Source of the DNA: Prorocentrum cordatum
Lineage: Eukaryota; Sar; Dinophyceae; Prorocentrales; Prorocentraceae
DNA length: 64,000 nucleotides
Direction: 5' to 3'
Assembly (NCBI GenBank): GCA_963575745.1
Contig: CAUYUJ010015505.1
Span: 90,001-154,000, forward strand
Part shown: piece by piece, positions 23,601-29,999 of the stretch
Layout of the letters: each line of letters starts with the position of its first letter
Numbering within the stretch: the stretch's first letter is position 1
Program-made: the position numbers and the translations under genes
Notes under the pieces: generated by a model
The model's input: only the letters and a program-made list of their open reading frames with translations
The model's database searches: none
Told to the model about the DNA's origin: nothing

Positions 23601-26600
23601 GGTGGACAAATCCTCGGACCGATGGGAAACTCAGCAGCGAAGTCCGACGGTGGTTCGGAGCCGTCTGAGCCATAACAACACAATGCAACGGAGGGGGGGG
23701 GGGTGGGGAAGGGGTCTCAAGGACCCCTTGGGCAAGCCCGAGCTGGGCCGCAGGGGGCCAGAACGCTGTTGCAGGACGTAGCATAGCATAAGTTGGCTCG
23801 GCATAGCTTGGCATGGCTCATCATATCATAGCTTGGTATGTTAGCCTTTTCCTATACACCCCCATCTCGACGCTGAACCCTCAGCCGAATCAACCACCAG
23901 CAAAGCAGTTATAGGCGCTGGAATAACACATCATAGCATGAGACACATACGACTGCCGACCAAGTACCAACAACGATGCTGTAATGGCATAGCATATGAC
24001 ATCATATCGTATCGATGCTTGATTGTTTTTGTTTGTTTGTTTGTTTGGTTGTTTGTTTGGTTAGTTAGTTGGTTAGTTGTATTTTTGTTTGTTTGTTTGT
24101 TTGTTTAGTTGTTTGTTTGTTTGTTTGTAATGCTTGTTTGTCACAGCGCCATCATCCGTCGCAGCGGTGGGGCCTGACCATGCCCTCAGCCTCCTCAAAC
24201 GCTCGGGCGCTCAGAGTCCAAGGGGCATCCAGACAGTCGAAGGCGAACGTTTTTTCAATAGCTACAATGAGAGGCGCTGCGCAAATTGCACGTCACACTG
24301 TGCACCGCACTGAAAGATGTCTGACATATTCATCTGCATGAGTACATCCCTGTACTTCAAAAGAATCACAACCAAGAGAAACTATGCGTAGTAGAGACCA
24401 CTTCGTGACAATACATCTGCTGTGTGCGTGGCAATGCATATCTTGTGTGCGTGACAATACATATGTTGTGTGTGACGACTGGTGTGGTGGTCTCTACTTC
24501 ATGCGATCACGCATGTCCAAACACTTCTGCTTGGTCATGGTGCCGCCATCGATGGCCGCGTGCATCTTGCGCATATCAGCGGCTAGAGAATCACCCCGAA
24601 GTCTCACCCTGGCTGACCAGATGCAGACGCGCCTCAAGGAGCCATCCGCCCGGCACCCCCGCGCCGTGAGCTCACAGCGGGGGTCGCTCTCAGCCGTGGG
24701 CCCAGCCATGCTCGGGCGGCACAGCAGGCCCGCGCGAGGGGGCACCGACGGGCTCTCATGGATAGTAGCCTTCATCTCGGTGTCCTTCTTCGCCACGGCC
24801 TTGGGCTTGGGCTTGGGCTTGGCCTTGGCCTTGCCCTTCGCCTTGCCCTTGCCCTTGCCCTTGCCCTTGCCCGAACTCCTGCCCGCGAGGGCCGTGGCTT
24901 TCCTCCGCTTGGGCTGCGGGTCCAGGACGTGGCCGTCGCTCTCCTGGCCGCCCTCGCCGTCGTCGTCACCCTGGTCGTCGCTCTCCTGGCCGTCCTGGCA
25001 GTCGGAGCCACCGACGAGAGGGAAGCCGTCCTCGCCGTGCACCGCGGTGCTCGGGATCGACGCCGCACTGCCACTTGAACGGATGCTGAGCTGCATCTGC
25101 GCCAGGATCGCGGTGGCATTCGTGAAAATCTTCGGGTAGCCGTCGGCGTCTAAGTCCGTGTCCTGGGGCAGGTCGAGCTTGGGGATATCGATCTCCGCGT
25201 GGTCACGATCGCTGCGTGGCGAAGGCAGCGGCGAAGGCAGCGGCGATTGAAGATCGGGCGTCGGTGAGCTATCTAACTCCATCTTATCTAGCAGGCCTTT
25301 GATGATGATGGTATCAGACGAGCCGCAAGCACGTCTGAACCCTCCGACCTTTGACCGTTTACCATTCTGTGGGCCCTGGCTGCACGATTCACGCTTCATC
25401 TCCCGAAGAACTGCAAGACAGCGTCGCACATGTTCTGTCACTTGGTGGAAATACACAGGCCCATTGATCTCCATCGGGAGGCTGGAGCTGCAACTTGATT
25501 TCAGACAAACTTCTAACTTGTTAGGATCAACCACTCCGTTTCTCACGCCTTTCTTGAAGAGACTCTCAAGCAGCGGGCACAACCGGACGACCATGTTTGG
25601 AGTAACCTGGTGCATGCCATTCGCAAGCTTCGGACCGAGGACATGATGAATCGAAACTCCTCGTGTAAATCCCACAAGCCCTCTGGGCGTAGGTGGTTTA
25701 GGGAGTTTCCTCTTCCACCCCTCCTTCTTCCCCTTCGGGTAGGGGCTTGCCCCTCCCCCTACTCCCTGGACGGGGGGCGCGGCGATGCGCTGGAGCGTCC
25801 AAGATGGCCCAAGACTGCTCCAAGAACGCCTGGGAGATCCCTAGATGACCTCCAAGATGGCTCAAGATGGGCCATCATGATGGCTCTGCAGATGCTCCAA
25901 GAGGCCCCAAGATCGCCCCAATACGGCTCCAAGAGGCTAAATAGCTCCCCAAGGAGTGCTTCAAGATGATAACATCCTTGGAAACCCTAAGGGAAACCAA
26001 TGATGGTTGCCTTCTCTCCTTTTCGCTTCCGATGGCCTTCCGAGGCCCAAGATGGCTTCAAGAGGGCCCAAGATGGCCCCAAGAGGGGCCCAAGATGGCC
26101 CCAAGACGGCCCCAAGAGCGCCCAAGGCGCTACAAGAAGTCCCCAAGATGGGTCCAGGAGGCTATTTTGGGGGCTCCCGAGGGGCGGTGCTAACTAAGGA
26201 ACATCCTTTCTTTGATCGATCGCCCCCAAGAGGCGCCCAGGAGGCCCCAAGAGGCGCCAAGATGGCCCCAAGAGGCCCCCCCCCCCGACGCACTCAAGAC
26301 GCCCAAGAGCCCCCCAGGACCGCCAAGAGACCCCCCAGACGTCCCAAGATGCCTCCAAGAAACGCCCAAGAGATATCCCAAGATATCCCAAGAGATATCC
26401 CAAGAGGGGCTGGTGGGGATACGCGTAGCGTCTAGAATTCAGATATACACTCAATGAAATCTTGATCGGTGACGTTTGGGTTGGCAAGGGCACGCGGCCT
26501 CCTCCCTGCAGCAGCCATGGCTGCCTGGAACCAAAAAGAGCTAGCTATAGGATGTGACGCGTGGGATTGTTGGAACTTCACTGCTGTCAAGCGAGAGCAA

Positions 26601-26715
26601 GAGAGAGAGAGAGAGAGAGAGAAGATGACAGAGGGTGGATATTGGAAAGAGACCGAATCGCGCACACGTAATCCCTGTGCATCTAGATCAGTTCGCCACT
26701 ACGGAGAGATCACCT

Positions 26716-26755
<40 letters not shown>

Positions 26756-29398
26756 TCATACGCACCTCTCCGAGGGAGTAGCGCTCAGAGGGGATTAATG
26801 CGTCCGTGCGTGCGTCCGTCTTTGATTTTTCTGGCCGTTTCGCTCGGGACATCCTCGAAATTCTGAAAATCGGTGGCACCCCTCACGCAGATCGTGAAGG
26901 AGAGGTCCAACAACACATAGGAATTTCAACATTTTAACATAAAACCTTCAAACAACACATTATAATTTCAATAATTTTGACCCCGATTCTCAGAGAATGG
27001 CGGTTTCGCCTGAGACATCCTCCCAAAATCGAGCCCCAGACCCCTCCTCGGAGCCTCCTGGGGGCCTCCTGGAACCTCCTGGTGCCTCCTGGGGCTTTCT
27101 GGACCTTCTGGTACCCCAGACCCCGCCTCGGAGCCTCCTGGAGTTCTCCTGGGCCTGCTGAGGCCGCCTGGGGCCTCCTGGGGCCTCCTGGGGCTTCAGA
27201 ACTACATGCACACACAGAGACACAAATCACGCCCAACACATCACACGCTAGACAAACATAACATACACACACACACCACCGACAACACACAAAAAGCACG
27301 CACCACACAAAGCACACATCACACACGCACACACACACACACATACACAACATTCACAATCCTGGGGCCTCCTGGAGCCTCTTCTGGTATCCAAGTCGGG
27401 CCTCCTGAGGCTTCCTGGGGGGCCCTGGTACACACATCGCAAGGTGTGGCAACCCCACTTGCGCTCGAGTGCGACTTCGCTGTTGCATGTCACTCCTGCT
27501 TCAAACGCCCCTTCAGCTTGTTGTATGAGCCTGGGCACACACGTGCCACTTGTATATATGTGTGTATATATATGTGTGTATATATGTATAGATGTATGTA
27601 TGCACACGGATTGCAACCGCTCTTCCGAAGGGTCGTCTCCGAGGGGCCTCTGCGAGAGGCAATGGCAAGGGGTAGAAACACCGCGCGCCCCACGCCTGGA
27701 GCGCCATGTTTGTGAGTTCGTATCGTGGGTGCGACCGCTTAGGTGGTACCCTATGGGCGGGGTCCTATGGGCAAGGCCTCATGGGCGGAACCTTGTGGTT
27801 GGGATCATATGGGTGGAACCCTAAGGTTAGGGCCTTATGGGTGGGGCCCAAACGCGTTGGTAGATTTTTGGTAGATTTTTGGTAGATTTTTGGTAGATAC
27901 GAAAATCTACCAAAAATCTACCAAACACACTATGTGCATTGCCCATAGCGCCAATAGCTTCTGCACTTAGATTTCCACTCGATTCTAAGGGGAATGCCCC
28001 TTATCTTTCCTTTTGTGCGCCCTCAGAAACATAACCTTAACTTTTCTTTAGATTTCTGAGGGCACCGGATGGTCAGGGGGGGGTTCGAACCGGTAGTGAC
28101 CCCCCCCGGTTTTCCGGATCCGGAGGGGGGGGGGGGATGGGTTCGAACCGGTAGTGACCCCCCCCGGTTTTCGAGGGGGAGGGGGGGGGGGGAGGGGTTA
28201 GGGGAGGGGGGGGGTTTTGCCGGGGGAGGGGGGGGGGGGGGAGGGGGGGTTCCAGCGCGTTTCGCAGGGGGGGTGGGGGGGGCGACCCCCGGGTTCCGGA
28301 GGAAAAGGTTGGCAATTTTCCACAGTAAAGCGGCGGTGGATCACGCTCTCTCATACCTTTGGGTCCCGCACTCCTGCCCTTCGCTCACGAAGCTCAACCA
28401 ATATTCGGTGCTGATGAGCAGCTCAAACACCTTTGTGTGGCTGCTTCTCCAGCGCATCGCCAGCACGCGAGACAGCGGCTCCCCCCAAGTGAAGATGTGC
28501 TTGACGCTCGGGACTGCCGTGGGCTCTATCGCCTCAAGAGCGGACGGAACTATTCCAAGGACAGTGGCGCTGCAACTGGTGATGGCGTCCGCATCTGCGC
28601 TGCTCGAGATGCACGTGGCGGCGCCGAAAGCGAGTGCGATGTCAATCTGCCCCATGGCACTCGCCGCCCATAGCACTGGCGTGTGCTGCAGCACGCGATC
28701 ATCTGAGGTCAAAGCTTTGGCTACTCTGGGATACGCTCGAACTTCGTGGAGGGCCATCGTGTGGGAGACCTCCACGCACTTTGACCCACCTGTCGTGCCG
28801 CCCGTGAGCATGTAGCAAAGACTGGCACTCGGCACGACGCCCACCAGCGTTGGCGACCTGGCGGCCGCCAAGGACTCGGCCCCTCCCAGCAGACCCGCTG
28901 GCAGCCGCAGCAGCCGGGGCGGCGACGCCGCCGCCGTCCACTCGGGCACGACCTCCTCGGGCACGCCGGCGTCGTCCAGCAGGACGGCGACGGGGCTGAG
29001 GCGGGCCAAGATGTCCTGGTTCCGCGCAGCCTCCACGCGGCGGCTCCGGGCGGGGAGCTCCCCCGCGCCCATCCAGACGAAGGGGACGCCGCACCGCATC
29101 AGCCCGACGGTGGCCGCGAGCCACAGGGCAGAGCGGGGGGCCAGCAGCGCGGCGACCCCTGGCGGCGCTGCCTGGAGCTCGGCGAGGAGCCATGCGGCGA
29201 TCGCCTCCGACGCGCGAAGCAGCTCACTCCACGTGAGGCTCGGGGCGCTGCCAGGGCCGCAGCGGCCCCTGACAGCCAGCGCGCATGGGAGCTCTCGGCC
29301 CCAGCGGTCGAAAGCATCCACGAGCGACGCGGGGGGATTCGGGGCCCAGGAGCCCAACCGCCATGCCACCCTCTCGTCCCCCTTCTCACCATCCCCCC
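7770..29398 (-). CDS. NRPS-like synthetase: A domain, membrane region, zinc ribbon, carrier (T), condensation (C)
   Basis: Overall gene model on the minus strand, about 21.6 kb; exon groups are listed separately. The A domain activates an amino or carboxylic acid as an adenylate, the T domain holds it as a thioester on phosphopantetheine, and the C domain forms an amide or ester bond. The usual order A-T-C is kept, but a block of hydrophobic segments and a CxxC...CxxC ribbon lie between A and T, so the enzyme is probably membrane-anchored. Domain calls come from core motifs read by eye. The true start lies upstream of 29398, and the 3' end beyond 7770 is not fixed. Product and substrate cannot be inferred. 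Confidence 0.75.
7960..8424 (-). CDS. Synthetase exon: condensation domain, C-terminal lobe start
   Basis: The frame begins after a CCAG acceptor near 8425 with FAAALDGRPQWSHPEQLS and continues VYVHEVLLEAGAVETLRHC and IPFDVILFSALLASMFRAD. This is the pattern of the helix-strand stretch between C3 and C5 (C4 region). The coding part probably stops near SWSQQ at about 8130, where a CAG|GC donor occurs; beyond that the frame loses protein character. Confidence 0.6.
8425..8590. repeat. Inverted-repeat intron in the C domain
   Basis: GTCGCTCGGACGTCCATTTC (about 8442-8461) is inverted at about 8535-8558. This is a short hairpin element between two coding segments, different in sequence from introner families 1-5. 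Confidence 0.5.
8590..9304 (-). CDS. Synthetase exon: condensation domain with catalytic SHxxxDG
   Basis: After a CCGCAG acceptor near 9305 the frame runs GWFAEGRSVRRREVEAAV, then ERVVVVRCSSFRDVEEQ, DEFRPPF and FVYFVVSHAYSDGFCSL (about 8877-8917). SHAYSDG corresponds to the condensation core HHxxxDG: the first His is Ser, but the second (catalytic) His, the Asp and the Gly remain. The tail of the exon is Arg/Gly-rich and its 3' boundary is uncertain. Confidence 0.7.
9404..9733 (-). CDS. Synthetase exon: condensation domain start (C1-C2)
   Basis: The frame contains KVWFAPGQYTSTCKWLYG, then DERIFRVAAARLIARHEVLH (RHE at about 9545-9560) and LRLALWPEVRRLTDLL. RHEVLH is the C2 motif (RHExLR). The preceding exon ends with the carrier domain, so C follows T directly. 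Exon ends are approximate. Confidence 0.65.
   Translation of the reverse strand: MQILSGKRGGRAELDSRGLLLLPKVWFAPGQYTSTCKWLYGCKGLLDERIFRVAAARLIARHEVLHSKAKDGQELCMELVRFLKESATLRLALWPEVRRLTDLLPSRAD
9780..9950. repeat. Intron element, family 5
   Basis: It shares a block of about 60 bp with 29440-29510 (CGAAACGAAYYCRGCSSTGGCGAC...GGCC). Both copies lie beside synthetase exons, inside introns. Confidence 0.45.
9975..11476 (-). CDS. Synthetase exon: membrane segments, zinc ribbon, carrier (T) domain
   Basis: A long uninterrupted minus exon. At 11470-10900 are several hydrophobic stretches, for example LCYFPRWWLALAAAG, SLLFHIASVPYLWLL and VGFLCLVYHV, which look like four to five membrane helices. An Ala/Gly-rich linker follows. 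Then comes CRECGASLAG with CRQCWKAYDNRWW (10497-10395), a CxxC-x18-CxxC ribbon. The T domain follows with GVDSLAVLTLCRDL (about 10150-10190), whose Ser in DSL is the phosphopantetheine site. The acceptor is probably GTCGACAG near 11477. The exon ends near GRGEGHTVW, where a GTAGG donor is available. Confidence 0.75.
11482..11643. mobile_element. Family 3 inverted-repeat element in a synthetase intron
   Basis: Left arm: ACTACACGCAAGAGTAATGC then AGAGTGACCTTTGGTGCG. The right arm is the inverse, GCACCAAAGGTCACTCC then CACTCTTACACGTCG. It lies between two synthetase exons. A half copy is at 500-556. Confidence 0.7.
11644..11700. repeat. Family 4 dispersed repeat, partial
   Basis: GAAGTAGGCAAAAGCATGAAG followed by AGGAAGGCGGATAAAG. 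Longer relatives are at 49188-49350 and 52378-52530. Confidence 0.6.
11705..11764 (-). CDS. Small synthetase exon with first membrane helix
   Basis: A TTCTAG acceptor at 11765-11770 is followed by RLLASGIGMLVLYVTSLWEG, a likely membrane helix. Joining to the preceding exon at its CAC|GTACAT donor (11995) keeps the frame (DRLH then RLLAS). The 3' end is uncertain. Confidence 0.5.
11791..11984. mobile_element. Family 1 introner with 12-bp direct repeat
   Basis: The termini TTAAGTCGGGCCTGTTCCCC and CCCGACTTAA are inverted, with a TTTTCGTCGAAAA-type internal inversion. TGGTATGTACGT flanks both sides (11779-11790 and 11985-11996). Joining at the repeat gives a stop codon, so unlike other copies this one sits inside a larger GT-AG intron (donor 11994, acceptor near 11765). 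Confidence 0.85.
11995..12181 (-). CDS. Synthetase exon: A domain C-terminal part, motif A10
   Basis: The frame starts SAHAFVALRGG after splicing, then ELPRGAALHLVRDPLPRDP and GKIDRKALLKDRLH. GKIDRKAL (12013-12036) is core A10; its Lys contacts the acyl adenylate. The donor is CAC|GTACAT. Confidence 0.75.
12188..12400. mobile_element. Family 2 introner between motifs A8 and A10
   Basis: The arms are GGGGAAC...GGCAGAAAAGCATAA on the left and, inverted, TTATGCTTCTGCCGTTGTTTG...CCCC on the right, with a core GGCGCCGGAGGCGCC. Removing it between CCGAG and CGCTC on the minus strand keeps the A-domain frame. Five bases (CGAGC) are shared at the two junctions. Confidence 0.8.
12396..12722 (-). CDS. 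Synthetase exon: A domain motifs A7-A8
   Basis: The frame contains ACMVFAQDAGGPFFRTRDLV then GFGALLLEFCGRTDSLVKVA. RTRDL fits A7 (usually TGD; the Asp is kept, the Gly is Arg). GRTDSLVK fits A8, the hinge before the mobile C-terminal subdomain. The exon ends ELAAGVAP. The start near 12722 follows a CACAG acceptor. Confidence 0.75.
12738..12935. mobile_element. Family 2 introner between motifs A6 and A7
   Basis: Inverted arms CGCCGTAAACATAAACTTTT (left) and AAATTTATGTTTATGGCG (right) surround GGCGGCGC and GGCGCCGGAGGCGCC. It separates two A-domain exons, so it must be spliced out for a functional enzyme. No clear target duplication was seen. Confidence 0.75.
12930..13085 (-). CDS. Synthetase exon: A domain motif A6
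   Basis: After a GGCCCGCAAG|G acceptor at 13086 the frame reads ESPTGRTLYHVVPGVDVAVL then GAEGELCLRGPCVTVGYLEE. GELCLRGP...GYL (12937-12985) is core A6. The preceding exon lies 15 kb away, across the large transposon. Confidence 0.75.
13251..13425. repeat. Triple GGTCACTACCGGTTCGAACC cluster with C tracts
   Basis: The motif occurs at 13260-13278, 13311-13330 and 13366-13385, each followed by a run of Cs and preceded by AAAACCGGGG or Gs. Inverted counterparts sit at the other end of the large transposon (28082-28101 and 28140-28159), so these look like sub-terminal repeats of it. Confidence 0.75.
13426..14000. repeat. GGGACAGTGGTG minisatellite
   Basis: Tandem degenerate units of GGGGACAGTGGTG and GGGACAGTGGGACAGTGG over about 570 bp. 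At 14042-14061 it abuts an inverted GGTTCGAACTGGCGGTAGTG copy. Confidence 0.9.
14095..14437. mobile_element. MITE with terminal inverted repeats over 100 bp
   Basis: The left arm starts CTGACCATCCGGTGCCCTCA and continues through AAAGAAAAGTTAAGGTTATG, GCGCACATAGCACATC and TTTTTATGTGCGCTGCCCAT. The right arm is the inverse, ending GGGCACCGAATGGTCAG. The interior has CTTAGTTTGCC repeats. A deleted relative is at 27930-28076. Confidence 0.9.
14461..14750. repeat. 18-21 bp minisatellite (GGAATCTCCATNGGAAT)
   Basis: Degenerate tandem units such as GGGAATCTCCATAGGAATC over about 290 bp. Translations in one frame are Gly/Ile-rich. Confidence 0.85.
14785..15650. repeat. GGA tract, short unique stretch, TCC tract
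   Basis: (GGA)n at 14785-14940, unique DNA at 14945-15180, then (TCC)n at 15190-15655. Opposite polarity allows the two arms to pair. Confidence 0.85.
15770..15950. repeat. GGAGGCCTCTGG repeats and T-rich tract
   Basis: GGGACTCTGGAGGCCTCTGG-like repeats at 15785-15865, then TTTGTTGTTGTTT sequence up to the end of the transposase-like gene. Confidence 0.7.
18866..20691. mobile_element. Element with CTTTACAACCAGA termini, nested inside the TCTC element
   Basis: It is absent from the otherwise matching copy at 26751-27553, where CTTCCTGGGGGGCCC is continuous. Its ends are G-rich tracts followed by tandem CTTTACAACCAGA (18910-19105) on the left and the inverse TCTGGTTGTAAAG (20475-20580) on the right. 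The interior holds two minisatellites and a CACCGCAG-rich stretch. No transposase is present, so it is non-autonomous. Confidence 0.8.
19120..19470. repeat. Two adjacent minisatellites
   Basis: Units of about 31 bp (CCAGAGCAAGTGGGCGCTCT) at 19135-19285, then units of about 57 bp (CAGGCCCCAGCGATGCCTCT) at 19290-19465. Confidence 0.85.
20596..20697. repeat. Near-pure G tract of about 100 bp
   Basis: Almost uninterrupted G with a few single A positions, at the right end of the nested element. The plus strand could form stacked G-quadruplexes. Length is unreliable if the assembly used short reads. Confidence 0.85.
21112..22470. other. Spacer with a TAGATTT hairpin, otherwise no gene beyond the transposase 5' end
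   Basis: Past the transposase start (21306) there is unique DNA to 22470. At 21898-22020 repeated TTAGTAGATTCTTGGTAGAT and its inverse AAATCTACTAAAAATCTACT form a palindromic region, related to 27861-27925. Confidence 0.55.
22471..23586 (-). CDS. Unrecognised basic protein, possible transposon cargo (372 codons with stop)
   Basis: I place the start at ATG 23586 (MGPKKVIKAVKGGEPVKKP) rather than further upstream, because the upstream extension is Pro-rich and crosses a CCCCCC run. The protein is hydrophilic with a Lys/Ala-rich N-terminus (a possible nuclear signal). Middle segments include DDWDKYQELGSKERKPPG, KNCMIGTVFAGSKQLFQEAI and WYSRTKKISVKDV, and the end is HEHHQKGGSSSSAGAKFK. There is no membrane segment, no intron and no recognised domain. 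It lies between the transposase-like gene and the 24.5-kb ORF, on the same strand, inside the 15-kb element. Composition and length make it a convincing protein; function unknown. Confidence 0.7.
   Translation of the reverse strand: MGPKKVIKAVKGGEPVKKPAAAPAGAKWHASALAAPEKAVKSVNEAEDAKSEEDGVLDDRQTSRAQRCVFEHSQADIRKDDWDKYQELGSKERKPPGKMKQRAQVVDAYVSRSATYKDSVQVKARTLEAITSRTVSKGKGDAVVGMSKNCMIGTVFAGSKQLFQEAINDNEIYENPEDGLWYSRTKKISVKDVASHTVRGTKTQEAADDSTFRSALADMMEVGCSVKENWLQALKGPRGKPSLKNQDNKPDATDFKILQESFDSVTQVTSAMKRVAVELCKTNSNAAGSDMARRGVQLCRDVVPSQDEIERLLMAGPDSTTKKEVAAALQAAAGPYRQLIEYYNELVAIHEHHQKGGSSSSAGAKFKAITG
24010..24135. repeat. TTTG tetranucleotide repeat
   Basis: (TTTG)n with GGTT and AGTT variants over about 125 bp. 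Confidence 0.9.
24494..26521 (-). CDS. Unrecognised acidic/basic protein, split by CCAG copy B, possible cargo
   Basis: The first part is 26521-26444, ATG at 26521 (MAAAGRRPRALANPNVTDQD, ending ECI). The second part is 25663-24494 (RGVSIHHVLGPKLANGM to RDRMK-stop). Taking out 25670-26443 together with one copy of the 6-bp flanking repeat joins ECI to RGVSIHH in frame. The second part has a folded-looking region (VVRLCPLLESLFKKGVRNGV, VYFHQVTEHVRRCLAVLREM), then an acidic Asp/Glu/Gly stretch and a KGKGKAKGKAKAKPK tail encoded by GCCCTT repeats. The last 60 residues are again ordered. This suits a nucleic-acid-binding protein, but no domain is recognised. The gene may be disrupted, or the insert may be spliced. 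Confidence 0.6.
25670..26443. mobile_element. Element type CCAG, copy B (774 bp)
   Basis: It starts TCCCACAAGCCCTCTGGGCG and ends GATACGCGTAGCGTCTAGAA plus a few bases. Flanks TGTAAA (25664-25669) and TATACA (26444-26449) look like a diverged 6-bp duplication. The body is GCCCCAAGAGGCGCC and CAAGATGG repeats. It interrupts the ORF above. Confidence 0.75.
26751..27553. mobile_element. Element type TCTC, copy 2 (803 bp), uninterrupted
   Basis: It is the reference copy for 18187-20828. It lies inside TA repeats: (TA)n at 26725-26752 on the left and TATATATGTGTG on the right. Confidence 0.85.
27861..27925. repeat. TAGATTTTTGG hairpin
   Basis: GGTAGATTTTTGGTAGATTT is tandem on the left and inverted (AAATCTACCAAAAATCTACC) on the right. 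It is related to 21898-22020. Confidence 0.8.
27930..28076. mobile_element. Deleted copy of the MITE at 14095-14437
   Basis: It keeps the internal TGCCCATAGCGCCAATAG segment and the right end CATAACCTTAACTTTTCTTT to GGCACCGGATGGTCAG. The left arm is lost. Confidence 0.85.
28077..28310. repeat. Right-end GGTTCGAACC cluster with G tracts
   Basis: GGTTCGAACCGGTAGTGACC occurs at 28082-28101 and 28140-28159 within G/C runs, in inverted orientation to the left cluster at 13251-13425. Confidence 0.8.
28361..29398 (-). CDS. Synthetase exon: A domain motifs A1-A5
   Basis: After a CATCTCAG acceptor at 29399 the frame reads LVDAFDRWGRELPCALAVRG and LTWSELLRASEAIAAWLL, the usual A-domain opening. Core A3 is MLTGGTTGGSKCVEVSH (28763-28815), with the phosphate-loop Gly/Thr residues and the Lys kept. 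FTWGEPLS and LISTEYW (28396-28414) occupy the A4-A5 positions. Donors available at the end are GGGCAG|GAGTGC, which is phase-compatible with the next exon, and CAAAG|GTATGAG at the transposon edge, which is not. Confidence 0.8.
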
Positions 29399-29590
29399 CT
29401 GAGATGGGGAAACCAAAAGGTACCGATACCGCTGCTCCCCGGACCTCTCTCGGGGTGCGTTCTGAACAGGACTTCGAAACGAATCCAGCGCTGGCGACGA
29501 GGGCCTCCAAGCAGGCCGAACAAGGGGGAACAGGGCGAAGGGTAGCGGTATCGGTAAATGTTCCTCTTCTGATGGGAGGGAGGGGAGGCG
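29399..29590. repeat. Intron element, family 5, with GGTACCGATACCGC arms
   Basis: AGGTACCGATACCGCTGC at 29418-29436 is inverted as GGTAGCGGTATCGGTAAATG at 29540-29560. It is related in part to 9780-9950. Confidence 0.6.
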
Positions 29591-29594
29591 AGGG

Positions 29595-29755
29595 TTAGGT
29601 CGGGCATGTCCTACTACAAGCGGATTTTGGAGGAAAAGTAACACATAGCCAAACAGTACTCAAGCATAGTCACAACATGATCGACAAATCGTCCCCTAAC
29701 TATGTTTTGGCTATTCTTGAGTATTCCTGCTGAAGAGGAACAGGCCCGACTCAAA
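29595..29755. mobile_element. Family 1 introner with 8-bp duplication GGCGAGGG
   Basis: Termini TTAGGTCGGGCATGTCCTAC and ACAGGCCCGACTCAAA. GGCGAGGG is at 29587-29594 and 29756-29763. The duplication has no AG|GC on the minus strand, so it is unlikely to splice at its own ends. Confidence 0.85.
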
Positions 29756-29763
29756 GGCGAGGG

Positions 29764-29998
29764 GGAAGGAGCAGCATTACGTCTGGTCCTGTGGGCCCCA
29801 GGATTGGCGCCCGCGGCTCCCCCGGCCATCCCGCACTGCGGCAGCGGCCGCTCCCCTCGGACCAGCCTGTGCGCCGCGCGCGCCCGCTGGAGCCGAGCTG
29901 ATCACGTATGGAGTCACCCGTCCACCCGAGCTGTCGTCACACTCGGGTGCGGCGTCAAGCTGTGGCGACGAGGTCCCCCCCTCGAGGGCGACCACCAA
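29764..29998 (-). other. Possible upstream exon of the synthetase gene
   Basis: An open minus frame (VVALEGGTSSPQLDAAPECD and following) lies just upstream of the introner. It has no ATG and no motif, and is proposed only by position. Confidence 0.2.
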
Positions 29999-29999
29999 G

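Larger units (their letters stand above)
13219..28352. mobile_element. 15.1-kb DNA transposon inserted between A5 and A6 of the synthetase
   Basis: The left end (13219) reads GAAAGAGCGTGTTCTACCGC and the right end, inverted from 28352, reads GAGAGAGCGTGATCCACCGC; about 20 of 24 terminal bases match. ATACCTTT is duplicated outside (13211-13218 and 28353-28360), extendable to nine bases with the next G. Inside are paired G-rich GGTTCGAACC clusters, a complete and a partial MITE, a transposase-like gene and two other minus-strand ORFs. The 8-9 bp duplication fits hAT- or Mutator-like elements in length only; the superfamily is not established. Confidence 0.75.

Noticed and set aside
23587-23814. 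Longer N-terminus for the 22.5-kb ORF
   Set aside because: The extension is Pro-rich through a C run; MGPKK at 23586 is a genuine ATG with a protein-like start.
24795-24880. Histone H1-like or dinoflagellate HLP identity for the KGKGKAKAK region
   Set aside because: The Lys/Ala/Gly run comes from a GCCCTT repeat and the rest of the protein does not resemble a histone-like protein.
26725-26752. TATA promoter
   Set aside because: It is a long TA microsatellite at a transposon edge, and dinoflagellate promoters generally lack TATA boxes.
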